In this document: positions 43,841-55,700 of the stretch, in pieces
How the letters are laid out: each line of letters opens with the position of its first letter
Position numbering within the stretch: position 1 is the first letter of the stretch
Assembly (NCBI GenBank): GCA_017590115.1
Contig: JAGGNK010008337.1
Span: 4,827,609-4,891,608 of the forward strand
Source of the DNA: Montifringilla adamsi
Lineage: Eukaryota; Chordata; Aves; Passeriformes; Passeridae
Length of the DNA stretch: 64,000 nt
Direction: 5' to 3'
Notes under the pieces: model-generated
The model's input: the letters and a program-made list of their open reading frames with translations, nothing else
Database searches by the model: none
Told to the model about the DNA's origin: nothing
Made by a program: the position numbers and the translations under genes

Positions 43841-45082
43841 CTAGAAGGGGGTGGTTTTGGGGAGGAGGGCCCCGGGCGCGCAGCAGGGCTGGGGGCGCAG
43901 GGGGTCCTGCTGGCAGGGCAGGGGGGGACACACGCAGCCCTTGGCGTCCCCGCGGGGCGCGGCGCAGTAATCCAGCGGCTCCTCCTCATCCTCGCTGTCC
44001 CCTCCGTCCCCGTCGGCGGCGCGGCAGCAGCACAGGCCGGCGTCGCGGCAGCGGCGCAGCACGCCGTGGAAGGAGTTGCGGAAATTCTCGGAGAGCAATC
44101 CATAGAGGATGGGGTTGGCACAGCTGTTGGAGTAGCTGAGCAGCAGCGAGGCGTTGTGCGCGCTGGCGTCCAGGCGGCCGGGCAGCAGCAGCTCCAGCAG
44201 CTGCACCACGTAGAAGGGCAGCCAGCACACCACGAACATGGCCACCACGGTGACCACCAGCCGCGTCAGCTTGCCCTCGGAGCGCCGCCGCTGCTGCCAG
44301 CCCACGCCCTGCGCCACCACGCGCATCTTGCCGGCCAGCAGCAGGTAGCACAGCGCCATGGCCACCACGGGCAGCACGAAGCCCAGCGCGCTGCTGTACA
44401 CCACGAAGGCGGCCGCCCACGCCGGGCTGGGCCACAGCAGGTCGCAGGCCACCGCGCGGCCGTCGCGGGTGACCGCCGTGCCGGCGAACACCGGGATGGG
44501 TGAGGCCACCAGCAGCGCCAGCAGCCACACGCCGCCGTTGACCAGCTTGGCGACGCGCGGGCGGCGGTAGGAGGCGGCGCGCAGCGGGTGCACCACGGCG
44601 ATGTAGCGGTCCAGGCTGAGCACGGTGAGGCAGAAGACGCTGCTGAACATGTTGAGGCCGTCCACGCCCAGCACGGTCCGGCAGAGCGCGCGGCCGAAGG
44701 GCCAGCGCCGCAGGGCCGCCGCCGTGGCCACGAAGGGCACGCTGAGCATGAAGAGCTCGTCGGCGATGGCCAGGTTGAGCAGGTAGATGTTGGTGGCCGT
44801 CTTCATCTTGGCGTAGCGCAGGATGACGAAGATGACCAGCGCGTTGCCCAGCAGCCCCAGCAGGCACACCAGGCCGTAGATGCACTGCAGCACCACCATG
44901 CCCGCGATCTCTGCCGCGCTCCCGCCGCGCTCCGGGGCGGCCGGGGGCCGGCTGGCCTCTCCCAGCGCCGCCGCTGCCCCTGCCGCCGTGCTGCTGTTGG
45001 GGGGCGGCTCGGAGCCGGCCCAGCTGGAGATGCTCCAGAGGGGAATTCCGGCTGCCAGGAGCTGCTCGCCGTCCGTGCTCAT
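43841..45082 (-). CDS. SSTR4: SSTR4, somatostatin receptor type 4
   Basis: A Gi-coupled peptide GPCR for somatostatin. The intronless CDS encodes 413 residues (human 388). The seven-helix core spans about 62-340. Family marks include [25 protein letters not shown] split over TM1-TM2, Asp108 (2.50), Asp141 in VDGLNM (the ligand-amine contact), Cys134-Cys213 as the extracellular disulfide, DRY at 158-160, WQQRRRSE in loop 3, and the receptor signature [12 protein letters not shown] in TM7. Asn29 and Asn310 are possible glycosylation sites. The tail is longer than in human, with a Cys cluster (CCCR), an acidic run ([11 protein letters not shown]) and a C-terminal TTPF, comparable to human TTTF, which binds PDZ proteins. 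Human SSTR4 shares EEPLDY and CPPLPCQQ, which separates it from SSTR1. Confidence 0.95.
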   Translation of the reverse strand: MSTDGEQLLAAGIPLWSISSWAGSEPPPNSSTAAGAAAALGEASRPPAAPERGGSAAEIAGMVVLQCIYGLVCLLGLLGNALVIFVILRYAKMKTATNIYLLNLAIADELFMLSVPFVATAAALRRWPFGRALCRTVLGVDGLNMFSSVFCLTVLSLDRYIAVVHPLRAASYRRPRVAKLVNGGVWLLALLVASPIPVFAGTAVTRDGRAVACDLLWPSPAWAAAFVVYSSALGFVLPVVAMALCYLLLAGKMRVVAQGVGWQQRRRSEGKLTRLVVTVVAMFVVCWLPFYVVQLLELLLPGRLDASAHNASLLLSYSNSCANPILYGLLSENFRNSFHGVLRRCRDAGLCCCRAADGDGGDSEDEEEPLDYCAAPRGDAKGCVCPPLPCQQDPLRPQPCCAPGALLPKTTPF

Positions 45083-45131
45083 GGCGGGAGGTGATCCATG
45101 GACGGGAGAGCAGCGGTGATGGGGTCAACCT
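45079..45131 (-). promoter_or_regulatory. SSTR4: SSTR4 5' UTR with overlapping uORF and a likely splice acceptor
   Basis: On the minus strand a pyrimidine-rich tract ends TGCCCGCAG|GTTGACC, a probable acceptor at about 45131, implying an upstream non-coding exon. Between it and the start codon, ATG at 45099 opens a six-codon uORF whose TGA (45081-45079) overlaps the SSTR4 ATG as ATGA. The main ATG has G at -3; the uORF has G at +4 only. Confidence 0.6.
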
Positions 45132-45374
45132 GCGGGCAGGGCACAGGGGTGAGGACTGCGGGGCACAGAAATCCCAGTGGCCACATTCCCCTCGGATTGG
45201 GAACCTCCATCCACCACCCCCTGACTCCCTCCATCAAACTCCTCCCTGCCTGGACACCTTCACGTCATTCCTCAGGCCGGAGCATCCTGGTTTTGTGGGA
45301 TCTCAGAGGCGGTGGGGTGGGGTGGGAATTAACCCTGCATGGGGCTCCTCAAACCAGGTGGGATGGCCGGTGAA

Positions 45375-45475
45375 TCCCAGCCTGGCCTGGGAATCAATCC
45401 CAGCCTGGCCCAGCAATTAATCCCAACAAGGCCTGGGAATCAATCCCAACCCCGCCTGGGAATCAACGCCATCCA
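45375..45475. repeat. 24-bp tandem repeat
   Basis: About four copies of a GGAATCAATCCCAGCCTGGCC-type unit upstream of SSTR4. Confidence 0.8.
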
Positions 45476-45689
45476 CCTTAAGGAGCCCCCGCAAATCTCG
45501 AGGATTTCATTCACCCTGCCAAGGAGAAAGCCAGACAGGAATATTTTACCTTTCAGTATTCCAGGGATTGAAGGAGCCTCACTACTTTCTGCCGGGGGGA
45601 AGAAGCCGCTGTGGGAAGATGCTCTGGTGGGATCCGTCGCCAACGGAAAGTCCTACTTGACCTGGATCAGATGACCGGGAAGATCCGGA

Positions 45690-46210
45690 CCTTTTAAAGC
45701 GAAAGACAAAGCAGGGATGGACCCGCAGGATCTTCCCCCTCTCCCGCATCCCTATGCCGCAGGCATCGGCTTTCCGTGAAAAAATAAACGCGGCGCAACT
45801 TTCTGCTCCAGGATTTCCTCTGGAAAACAGCGCAGCGCCCTCCGCCCTTCTCCCGCCGGGCTGCGCTGTCCTGCGGCTCTCGGCCGGAGCATTCCCGCTC
45901 CAGCGGCTCCTTCCCGGAGCTGCGGAGGGCGGGATCCGCAGCCCGATCCGATCCCCCCCCCNNNNNNNNNNNNNNNNNNNNNNNNNNNNNNNNNNNAATC
46001 CCGCACCCCGCCCTCGCATCCCCCCGTGGCTCCGGGGAGAGGCAGGAGATGGAGAAGGAATTGTTGCCTTGGCAACGCATCCCTCATCCCGCATTCCTGC
46101 CGCGCATTCCCGCCGCGCATTCCCGCCTTCCCTGCGCTCGTTCCCAGCGCTGCAGGGCCCCCGAATTCTTCCGGCTAGAGCCCCTTCCCTGCGGCACTGC
46201 ATCCCAGGAT
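45690..46210. promoter_or_regulatory. CpG-rich region containing the assembly gap; candidate SSTR4 upstream promoter
   Basis: GC-rich, CpG-bearing sequence 0.6-1.1 kb upstream of SSTR4, with TTTAAAAG on the minus strand (45692-45699) and repeated CCGCGCATTCCCG motifs near 46090-46125. No exon can be proven. Confidence 0.35.
45962..45996. other. Assembly gap (35 N)
   Basis: 35 unknown bases directly follow a run of nine or more C, so the gap probably covers GC-rich sequence that was not read through. Its true length is unknown. Confidence 0.99.
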
Positions 46211-46330
46211 TCCGGGTTTGGAGAGGTGAGGACCAACCCGGCCTGGCCCCACATCCAAACCCACCGGGAATTCCATCCCATTTCGCAGTCTGTGCTGGAA
46301 CTGAGGGTGCAAGAAATAAAAAAGGGAAGA

Positions 46331-46355
46331 ATTTTTTTTTTTTTTTTTTTTTTTT
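46331..46355. repeat. Poly-T run
   Basis: About 25 consecutive T residues; a simple repeat. Confidence 0.9.
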
Positions 46356-46439
46356 AATAAAAAGCCCAGTTGCTGGGTTTGGGGCTTTTTTTGGATGAGA
46401 AGGATCCTGGGAATCTCGTCCCTGGCAGCAGCTCAGCTC

Positions 46440-46830
46440 AGGTGATGGAATCATAGAATAATGGAATCACAGAATCATGGAATCAAAGGGTAATAGCGTC
46501 ATGGAATAAAGGAATCACTAGAGTTGGAAAAGCCCTCTAAATTAACGGAATCCAATGTTAATCCAGCCCTGATCCAGGTCCCCCAGTGTCACATCCACAT
46601 GAATTTGAATCCCTCCTGGAATGAGGAGTCCACCACTGCCCTGGGAGAGAAATTTTCCAACCTAAACCTCCCCTGAGGCCATTCCCCTTTATCCCGTCTT
46701 TTGTTCCCTGGGAGCAGAGTCCAGTTCCCACCTAATTCCTGTCACGGACTTGTAGGGAATGAAATTCCCCCAGATCCTCCTTTTTTCCAACATTCCCTTG
46801 TCCCTCAGCTCTTCCTTATCTGATTTATCC
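46440..46830 (-). mobile_element. CR1 LINE fragment with ATTCTRTG-type terminal repeats
   Basis: Begins with GGAATCATAGAATAATGGAATCAC, the reverse complement of the short direct repeats that end CR1. The element body follows: GAGTTGGAAAAGCCCTCTAA, GTCACATCCACATGAATTTG, TCCTTTTTTCCAACATTCCC. Confidence 0.9.
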
Positions 46831-49800
46831 CAACCCTGGCCACAAAGCGATGGAGCAAACTTGCCTCAGTCATCCCAAAATCCCAACATAAGGAATTTTT
46901 GGGAATTTGGAGCTGGCTGAATGAGCCCATTTGGGGCCCTACTGCCAGGATGGGAATAGGGATAAACATCCATATGATACTCCTGGGAATGGGCTTGGAA
47001 ATCCTGGGAAAACAGGTGGATTTTCTCCTCGCTGCTTAAATCTATGACCGTGGTTAATGGTGCAGCTGGCACTGATCCCACTGGGAATATCTGGGATCCA
47101 GGGAATGCTGACACTCCATCTCCACTCCCAATTCCACGGAGTGTTGCAGTGGGATAAAGGACAATGGGATCCCTCTGTGCTGACACAGAAATTCCCGGGT
47201 GCCAGCCCAGGAGCTCCGGGCGTTCCCGTTGCAGCCGGAGACCGGAAAACATGGAATTAAACAATGGAAGCGGCCGCAGATTCCATGGGCCCCCTCCACC
47301 TCCCGGAGCAACAGGAAACCTTTAAATGCTCCTTTACTGTAAAGGAGGAAACTCCGCCATGGATTTGAGCCACACGGTGGTCCCAGAATTCCATGGAAAA
47401 CTCTGGGTTGGGAGGAGCAGGAATAACCTTGGCTCCAAAGGGAAAATTCCAGGTGATTGGAGCCTCGCTGTGGGATAAGGATGCCCTGATTAGGATTTCT
47501 TCCCATTTCAGGAACATCCATAAAATCCTGAGATATCCGCAGTAGGAAGGGACCTACAAAGAGCCCAGCTCCTAAAAATCCTGGGATTCTCCTCAATCCC
47601 ACCCTCAGGAGATGCCCTAGATCCCAACCTTGGAGACTGCTCTGATGCTGAGGGAAAAGCGGAATTTTCTTAGTGCATCCCAAGGAATGTGTAGATCTTG
47701 GGATCAGCAAATCTGGGATTTTAAGATCTGGTGTTTGTAGGGAGCCTCTAAGTCAAGGAATTCCAGGGAAACCATCCTGGGGTTTAGTGGAATGTGTTTT
47801 TCCCGATGTCCAAGAGAATTGTTCAGCTCTTCTTATCCTGGAATCAGTTAATTTTCCTCTTTATTCCGATTATCCCTGTCCAGAGATCCCTGTCTTGCTC
47901 CCTCACTGGGGCTGGATCCCAAATCCATGCCAAGGACTTGGGAAAAGTGGGAAAAGTGGAGAGGAGCCTGTGGTTCTGGGAATTAATGAACCCTTGAATG
48001 GCGTGGATTTTTCCTGGAGGAATTCCTGTTTAAAAGGTCCCGCTCCCCTTTTCCAGATTAATCCCCTATGGAATCCCTTTTCCACCCCTTGGATCTTCTC
48101 TGAGCCTCCAATAATTCGGAATCAGTGAATTCCACACAATCCCAGAATATTTGGAAGGGATCCTAAAAGACACGATGTTCCAGCCCCACTTCCATGGACT
48201 GCTCCCAAATTTCCCCGCCTCCTCCCCCCCGCCTCCCTCCCCCGCCTTCCCGATTTTCCCGAGGAAAACCCGAAACGTGGAGATTTGCTGCCCTCTCCTG
48301 GGAGCCGCCAAATCCTGGGATTTGGGATGCTTGCAAATGTTCGAACCTTATGGTTTGTAATTTTTTAAAGCTTATTAAAATACCCAAGGTATTCCCAGGA
48401 ACGACGAGAACTGTGGGAACATGATCCTTCCCAAATTCCAAAAAAAACCAAATTTGAATCTTTTTTCCCTCCTTAACCTCCAATTTTTTGGGGAATTTTG
48501 GGAGAATCTGTATTGGGCCAAAATTTGACCTTGTCTCCCAGGAAAAAACCTTGAAACTTCCCAAGGTTTTCCCCCTCTTAACTCGGAGCTTTCTGCTCCT
48601 TCCTGGGAGAAAAGAAAAAAAAATCAGAATTTTTTTGGGAAGTAAAGGAATTCCCAAAAATTCCTGTGTAATTTATGAATATATTGGAGAAAATTTTTGG
48701 GAGAATCCTGGGATGAATGATAAGGGGGGAAAAAAAAGGATTTTTCTGCTTTGGGAATTTATAAAGTGAATATCCCCCAAAAATTCGGGAAGCCTGGAAT
48801 TTTGATGATGTTTGGATCTTGCCTGCCACTTCTGTGGATCCATGGCTGCTCCTCAGGGTGTTTTCCTGCTGTTTTCTCCCTGGAAAACCTGGAAAACACG
48901 TACAGGCCTCCGTTTCCCTTTCCCTTCCCTTGTGGGAGAGGCGGCGGTGTTATCCCGGCGGGAAGTGGAGCCGGAGGTCAGAGCCTCATTCCCGATGCCA
49001 GGTGGGAGCTGGGGTGTGTTTATCCAGTCTGGGATCCACACTGGAGTTCCTTATTCCCAGCCTGGCGCTTTTCCCGGGAGCTCCTGGGCTCTGGCAGCGC
49101 TGCCACATTCCAGACCCTGCTCAATGCTCCTGTGTGTGCTCCTCCAAAAGATTCCCACTGGGATGGGGGATCGGGATGCAGGGATGGGGGACAACCGTGG
49201 TGGTGTCCCAAAGCTCAGGGATCCCGGGATTGTGGAGAAGAATAAGGAGTGGATCCGGCCCTGCTTTGGGGTGGGGCCCTGACCAAGGAATGCAAGGAAA
49301 CTCCAGTGGCTCTTCCTATTCCATGAATTATCCTTGTTCCTGCTCCAATCTGATCCCAATCTCCACGATCGTCAACTCCCAAGGAATTTGGGGATGATGA
49401 GGCAATTCCCTTTGGCTCTTTTCCATAAATCTGCTCCAAAAAAAATTCCTCGCAGGTTTGGAGGGTTGAGAAATCCTGATTAACATTGAAATGGCACCTG
49501 GAATTTGCCTGAATCCTACTGGATTCAACAGCAATGGATCACCTTGGATTTCTGACTTGGAAGCACCAAAGGAGCTCTGGGAAGCAAATTCCATGGGAAT
49601 TTGGGCTGAGTGTAAGGTGTGGTTCTCCCTGCTGGGAGCTCTGTGTCCCAAAACTGAAGGAAAGGGAAAGAACTGGGAATACAGAATAGAAGGAAAGCAG
49701 TGACAGCTCCATATGAAATCCCTGAATATTCCCAAGTTTCTCCCTCTGTGGCTGTGGTGAATTTTTGGGAAGACCAGGATGGAGCTGGGACAGAGGGATG

Positions 49801-51790
49801 CATTATCCACCCTAAATCCAGGCTGACATCACCTCCCCACTCCCTCATTCCATAATAATTTTGGAGCGCTGGATCCGGAGACTTTGCTGCTTCGTATGGG
49901 CTCCTGGAGATTTTCCTGGCTTCCAGGCCAGAGGCACCAGGAATTTTTATGGAAAGCCGGCTGGGGATGAATGGAGTCCAGAAATAGAAAAGCTGGAGCA
50001 GCTCCAGAGGGAGGAAATCAGGGAGCCAGGAAACTTCCTGTGCTCCCAGAGTTGGGATGGGGACACTGGGATGGGCTGGAGCACCTGGAAGTCTTGGATA
50101 CACCGTCACTGGGAACCTGTTCCTTCTTTTAATTCAGGCACTGATTTCTTTTCCCATTCAAATCCATGGATTCTCCCCTTTTCCAGACATTCCCACAGCC
50201 TGGATCGCTCCCGAGGGGAGGAGAGGATTTCCCCAGGAATCCCAGCTGCTCATCCCATGAGGAAACCCCCCCTGCACTTCCCAAATTCTGGCACCAGGAC
50301 CATCTCAAACCCATCTGCAAACAGCTGGAAAAACCTTTGGAAAACATGGGAAATTGATTTCTTTTCCTGCAGCTGCTCCTGATTGTCTCCTTCCATGGTT
50401 TTCCCACGTTTTCAGGAGTGATTTTCCCTTAAATCTGGCTTTTCCCACTCGGCTCTGACCCTGCACCAGCAGAGTGGGAAAGAATTCCCTGGTGCAAACT
50501 GGGCTGGAGCAGCATTCCCAAGGGAATGTCTGGGTGCTATCAATCCCTTCCCAGAATCCCTGTGTCCCTCAGGAGGCGCCCTCCTGTTGAATATCCCATG
50601 GAATTCAGCCCAGGAGTGTTTTCCTCCTGTATCCCTGTGCTCATCCTCTGCCAGAGGCTCAGGAAGGACAGCAATTCCCAAGCTTTTGATTCCACAGAAT
50701 GTGGTTCCTGCAAGCCCCAAACCTCATCCTGGTGGGAAGAGGGAATGTGAGGGATGGATCCCATCCCTGTTGAGTCCTCTGTGAGCTGGTTGATCCCACA
50801 GAAAAAACCATGAAAAGGTGGATTTGCTGCTGGTTTTGGGGATTGGAGCAGCTGGTGGGACAAGGAGAGGGATAAACCCCAAAGGGAAGCTGGAAATATC
50901 CTGGAAGAAGCCAGAAGTTCCTGAAAAAGCAGTGAATCTTTTCCTTGTAGGGGATGTTCCCTGTTCCTGGAGCAGTGGGAAGGGCTGGATTTTAGGGATT
51001 GGATGATCCCAGCTCTGCCAAGGGGCCTGCCTTTTCCATATATCAATTCCATGTTCAGATCCTTGTATCCCATGGCTGGGGCTGTGCTGGGAATTGCTGC
51101 CACGGATTCTTATGACAATGCAGGATCTGCTGGGGAAAATTGAGAATGCCTCCCTAAAAAGATATTAAAAAAACCTGGAATTTGAATTTGCCCAAATGCA
51201 AGGAAGAAAGGAAGGGAAAAGGAAGGGAAAAGGAAGGGAAAAGGAAGGAAAAATGAAGAAATTTCTCTTTTCCTCCTCTTTGCTTTCATCCGTGGGATGA
51301 ATAAATAAAAACCTAGAAGCAGGGAATGGGAAGGATGATGCAAGGAATGGGATTTGGGATGGGAACTGTGATATTGCAGGAAAATGACCCGGCACAGCAG
51401 GAATTACAATAATGTCATTCCTGTTTGCTTCGGCTCCCGCTTAATCCGCCAGGAACTCTGACATTTCCCAAAGAATTCTGCACCTCGGGAAGTTCGGAAA
51501 AACGTTGCACCTTGCCAAAAGCCAGGGGATACTGGATCCCTCAGGAATAAATGGGAAGCAGGATGTGATCTGTGACCTGTGGGTGGATGGGAGCCAGATG
51601 TGATCCCACATCCATGGTTGGATTGGGATAATGGGAATATGGGATCCCATGGGATAGTTTGAGGTTATCCCAGTGCCAGCACCAGTGCTGATCCCAACCC
51701 AGCTTTTCCAGGGGTTTGGGCATTTTTGCAGGGTTTAACGTGTTGGAATTAAAAACTGGGATGTGAAAGGTAAGGCAAGAGCCAGAGGTT
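46831..51790. other. SSTR4-FOXA2 intergenic DNA, left part
   Basis: No coding sequence recognised in about 5 kb. There is a short A/G-rich GGAAGGGAAAA repeat at 51205-51255 and a C-rich stretch near 48220. Regulatory elements of FOXA2 or SSTR4 could lie here but cannot be read from sequence alone. Confidence 0.5.
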
Positions 51791-51804
51791 TTCCTCTGGA
51801 ATTC

Positions 51805-52075
51805 CAGTGCTTGTGGTGCTCCTTTTCCTCAGGGAATGTAGGGAAGGGCATCCAGGGTCTGAACCTCACCTGTGCTGCCCCTTTTCCTTAGGGAATGTGA
51901 GCTGGGAAAGGGCAACTGGGGCTGACCCTCCCTTTTCCTCATGGAGTATGAGCTGGGAAAGGGATCCATGGGGTGCTGCCCCTTTTCCTTAGGGAATATG
52001 AGCTGGGAAAGGGATCCATGGGGTGCTGCCCCTTTTCCTCATGGAATACGAGTCAGGGAAGGGAATCCAGGGCCA
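51805..52075. repeat. Tandem repeat, about 48-68-bp unit
   Basis: About five copies of GCCCCTTTTCCT(T/C)A(G/T)GGAAT followed by GAGCTGGGAAAGGGATCCA. Confidence 0.87.
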
Positions 52076-52504
52076 GATCCAAGGCGGAGTTCCGGCAGGA
52101 TCCACGGAGGGGCTCATTTGCCGGGATAATTGTATGCTTTGCCCTTAAGCGTATTGATTCGGAAAAGTTAATCAGGACCATTTGGAAGCGCTTCCATGAA
52201 AAACCAGAAAATCCCATTAAACTGATTAAAACTGAATCCATCTTAAATAACCCCCTGCTCCTTAAAAATGTTGAAACAGGGAATTGTGTTCAAATAAAAT
52301 TATTTCAGTCAAACACGGTCGCCGGCAGCTCCCGCCTGCTGAGGTGTGTGTGGAATTCTGGGATATTTGGAATGCTGGGAAGGGAACGCATCTCTTTTTC
52401 TGGGCTAAATCCTTGGGAGGCAAAACTGGGGGCAGTGGGGGAGTGCTGGAGGTGTGGCCACATCTAAGGGAGGGATGGGGCACGACACCTTCTCTTTTCC
52501 ATGG

Positions 52505-52645
52505 ATTTTAGGGAAAAATTCCTCATGGAAAAGGTTGGAAAACCCTTGCAGAGCTGCCCAGGTATCCCAGTTCCTGGAGGGATTTAAAACTTGGGAATGT
52601 GGTTTAGTGGTGAGGGAATGGTTGGACATTTCCAGCCTTTACTGT
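52505..52645 (+). mobile_element. Diverged CR1 LINE fragment
   Basis: CR1-like sense sequence: AGAGCTGCCCAGGTATCCCA, CCTGGAGGGATTTAAAACTT, GGAATGTGGTTTAGTGGTGA. Confidence 0.65.
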
Positions 52646-52848
52646 GCTGGAATTTTGTGATTTTCCTTAAAAAATGATGCTTCACATCCGTTTGTTCCCA
52701 AAAACATCAGATTCTGTGGCTGAGGAATATTTCTGGATGTTTTGAACTGAAACCTGGGAAGCTTCTGGAAAATGATCCTTATAGAAGGCCCCAGCTTGAG
52801 ATGGAGTTTGGGCTCTGCTCATCCATGGCTTGGAATCCCAAAGGATTT

Positions 52849-52891
52849 GGGATGGATGGATGGATGGATGGATGGATGGATGGATGGATGG
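52849..52891. repeat. (GGAT)n microsatellite
   Basis: Ten consecutive GGAT units. They create a false WMDG-type repeat protein in a plus-strand frame. Confidence 0.95.
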
Positions 52892-54779
52892 AATGTGGGT
52901 TTTCCAACCCTGGAGGCTCCAGCCCACAGGCAGAGCTGCTCTTCCCAAGTGGAAGCACTGCAGGAGGAGACTGGGATGGAATGGGATGGCAGGGAAACCC
53001 TTGGGATGTGCCTTGGGGTTTGCCTTGTCCCGGGAGCCTCACGGCAGAGCACCTGGAATGACAAAATTCCTTCTGGGAAGAGGGAGGGTGCTGATCCTGG
53101 CAGTATTCCCATCCCTGCCACCCCATGGGATACACCAAAACTCCCAAACTGGCTCTTCCCAAAAAAATCAGCTGCTCTTGGACAAGGCAGCTCTGGGAGT
53201 TTTGTTGAAATTCCAGCACAGACAATCCAGCAGTGGGAGCTGATTCTGAGGGATTGGGAAGGCGTTACCTGCCCGGAGCTCAGGATTATCCCTGATTTCA
53301 TCACTCAGGCGGAGAGCACTGGGAGATAACCAGGACTGCTCCCGGTTTGCTTCCAAATGGGTTGATTTTCCCTTTGGAGCTTCCGTGTCTCCCTCTGGAT
53401 AAATCCCACGTGCTAGCCAGACTTTTTGCCTTTCCAGGGAGCAATACCCACATCTCTAGGGAATTATGGAAATAATGGGAGTGATGCTACTGGTTCCCAT
53501 CCCAAATTCCATCAGGGATCAATCCTGAGGGATTCTGAACATCCCACTCCGGCTGGCCTGAGGTTTGACTCCCCTTTCCCAACGTTTTCCAAATGGAACA
53601 GGCTCTGGCACAGTGAGGTACAAAATTCCATAGGGATGGTTTGGAGCTTGGCATGGGGAGTGTGTCCTGTGCTCCATGCCCTTGGCATGGACTTTCCTTG
53701 ACAAAAATTGGGTCACCAAAGATTTTCCATAGGCAAATCCTGTTAAGAAATGCTTGGAAAACGCCTTCAGGCACAGAGTGGGATTCTGGGGTGTCCAGGA
53801 GTGGGAGTCGAGGATCCCTGTGGATCAGAATTTTCTGGGAGACCCTGCAGGTGATGGCACAGGAAAGTGGGGGCAGATTGCAGGGATTGAATCCTTCAGG
53901 ATGGATCCAGCAGCAGCGGGATGAGCTGGGGATGCCTTTCCCCATTCCCACTGCTCCAGCGGATGTTTCCTTCTGAGTTTTGTCCCATTCCCGGTGAGCA
54001 GGAATGGATGAGCATCCTGAATTCCCAGCCCTGACCTCCCTGGAGCTGCCAGGCTGCTTTATCTCCCCGGCAGCCTCCGGATGCTCCTTGCAGCATTCCC
54101 AACAAAGGAGGTGCCAGCGGCGGCTGTTTGTCAGCGCCTTGTTCCTGACCACGGGAATAAATCCTGGATCACTCCTTCCCTCCCTTCCCAAGGCCGGCGG
54201 CCGGGTGCCAGCCGAGCCCCCCGCGCTGCTCCTAATCCAGCAGCGGGAGCATCCCTCGGCGGGAGCAGCGGGAAGCCGGGATAATGGGGAGCCCATTAGC
54301 ATCTCCATGGAGCAGCGGGATGCAGGGATGCTTCCTGAATCCACATCCTGGCTTCCCTGCGCTCCCAGGTGCTGTTTGCCCACCAAGGTGCTGGCCTTGG
54401 GAGCAGCTGCGCATCCAAGGGCCAGGAAATATCCCGCTCCTCATCCTCTTCCCGCTCCGGGGGCTCTGCATCACAAGGCCCGCGGTATTTCCTTGGATAG
54501 CGGCGCTGTGTTTGTCGGGATCCCCGGGAGCTGATGAGGTGTTAATGGGAGCAGGGATTGGGATTGGCACTGGGGCGGGGGGGGGGCGGCACGGCTGCAT
54601 CCCTGTTTCCCAGCCAACTGGGAAAAACAGTGGGAAAACCTCCCACCCCAAGCCTAAAAGGAGTGGAGTGGAAGTTCGGGATGCAGGGATGCCTCAGGGG
54701 CCAGGGGTGGTGCCTGTGGATTGGGAATGTTGTCCTGTTAGGGGGTCTTTTGTGATGGAAGTGGAGGGGGAAAAGGGGC
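52892..54779. other. SSTR4-FOXA2 intergenic DNA, middle part
   Basis: Nothing recognisable apart from a G run near 54575. No coding potential supported. Confidence 0.5.
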
Positions 54780-54784
54780 AGGAG

Positions 54785-54895
54785 TGAAAGTTGTGTGCTC
54801 CAGTGAAAGTTGGGATGCTCGCTGTGGAAATTGGGATGCTCGCCGTGAGAACTGGGATGCTCGCTGTGGAATTTGGGGTGCTCTGGCACCCTCAC
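54785..54895. repeat. 27-bp tandem repeat
   Basis: About four copies of GAAATTGGGATGCTCGCTGTG-type sequence. Confidence 0.82.
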
Positions 54896-55494
54896 CCTGA
54901 AAGTTGGGATATGCCTGCACCCTCCCAGGGAAAACTGGGATAAACCCCAAAATACGAACCAGAATCCCGGTGCTCCACCAGGTGAATCCCGGTGGATGAG
55001 GTCACTCCCAGCACATGCCCAGCCGCTATCTCTGGAGATAAGGAGCGGCCCCGCCATTCCCAAGTGGAGCCGGAATTGATGAGCTGTGTAGTGCTCCTGG
55101 GTCCTCTCCAGAGTGGATTTCATTCCTAGTGGGAGACCTCGGGAAGCCCTGTCTCCTCGGCGCAGATTGAATCAGCTGAAAAATGGGGCTGGAAATGTTG
55201 GGAATGGAGACAGGGAGGCTGCTCCTGCAGATAAGCGGAGCCCTCAGCCCTCGATGCTTCCCGGCGGGAGGAGGGCTGGGTGGGACTGGAATCATTGCAT
55301 GGCCCCAGGGAACGGCTTTTCCTTGCTGTAAAAGAGGAGGAAAACCAGGATCTCCTGCTGTGGTCCAGCTTAGCCCCTTGTATTGGTACCAGCAGAGTTT
55401 CTGGGATTTTGGGATATCTCCTTTCCATGATCATTTGGGACTTTGGGCATGGAGTGAGAGGACAAGGGGAAAAGCTGGAGGAGGGTGAATTCGG

Positions 55495-55700
55495 GTTGGA
55501 TATGAGGGGAAAATCCTTCCCTGGGAGGGTGATGAGGCCCTGGAACAGTTTTCCCAGAGGAGCTGTGGCTGCCCTATCCCCGGAAATGTCCAACGCCAGG
55601 TTGGATCACCCTGGGATAGTGGAAGGTGTCCCTGCCCATGGCAGGATGGAGTGGAATGAGCTTTAAGCTCCCTTCCAACCCAAATCATTCTGGAATTCCA
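55495..55700 (+). mobile_element. CR1 LINE 3'-end fragment
   Basis: Sense CR1: CCCTGGGAGGGTGATGAGGC, CAGAGGAGCTGTGGCTGCCC, GTGGAAGGTGTCCCTGCCCA, CCCTTCCAACCCAAATCATTC. It stops at the usual 3' end. Confidence 0.9.

Noticed and set aside
43736..45128. Long frames on both strands overlapping SSTR4 in other phases
   Set aside because: The SSTR4 frame is unmistakable; the others are composition artefacts (His/Ala/Gly or Arg/Ala-rich).
52772..53329. Frame encoding repeated WMDG
   Set aside because: Generated by the GGAT microsatellite.
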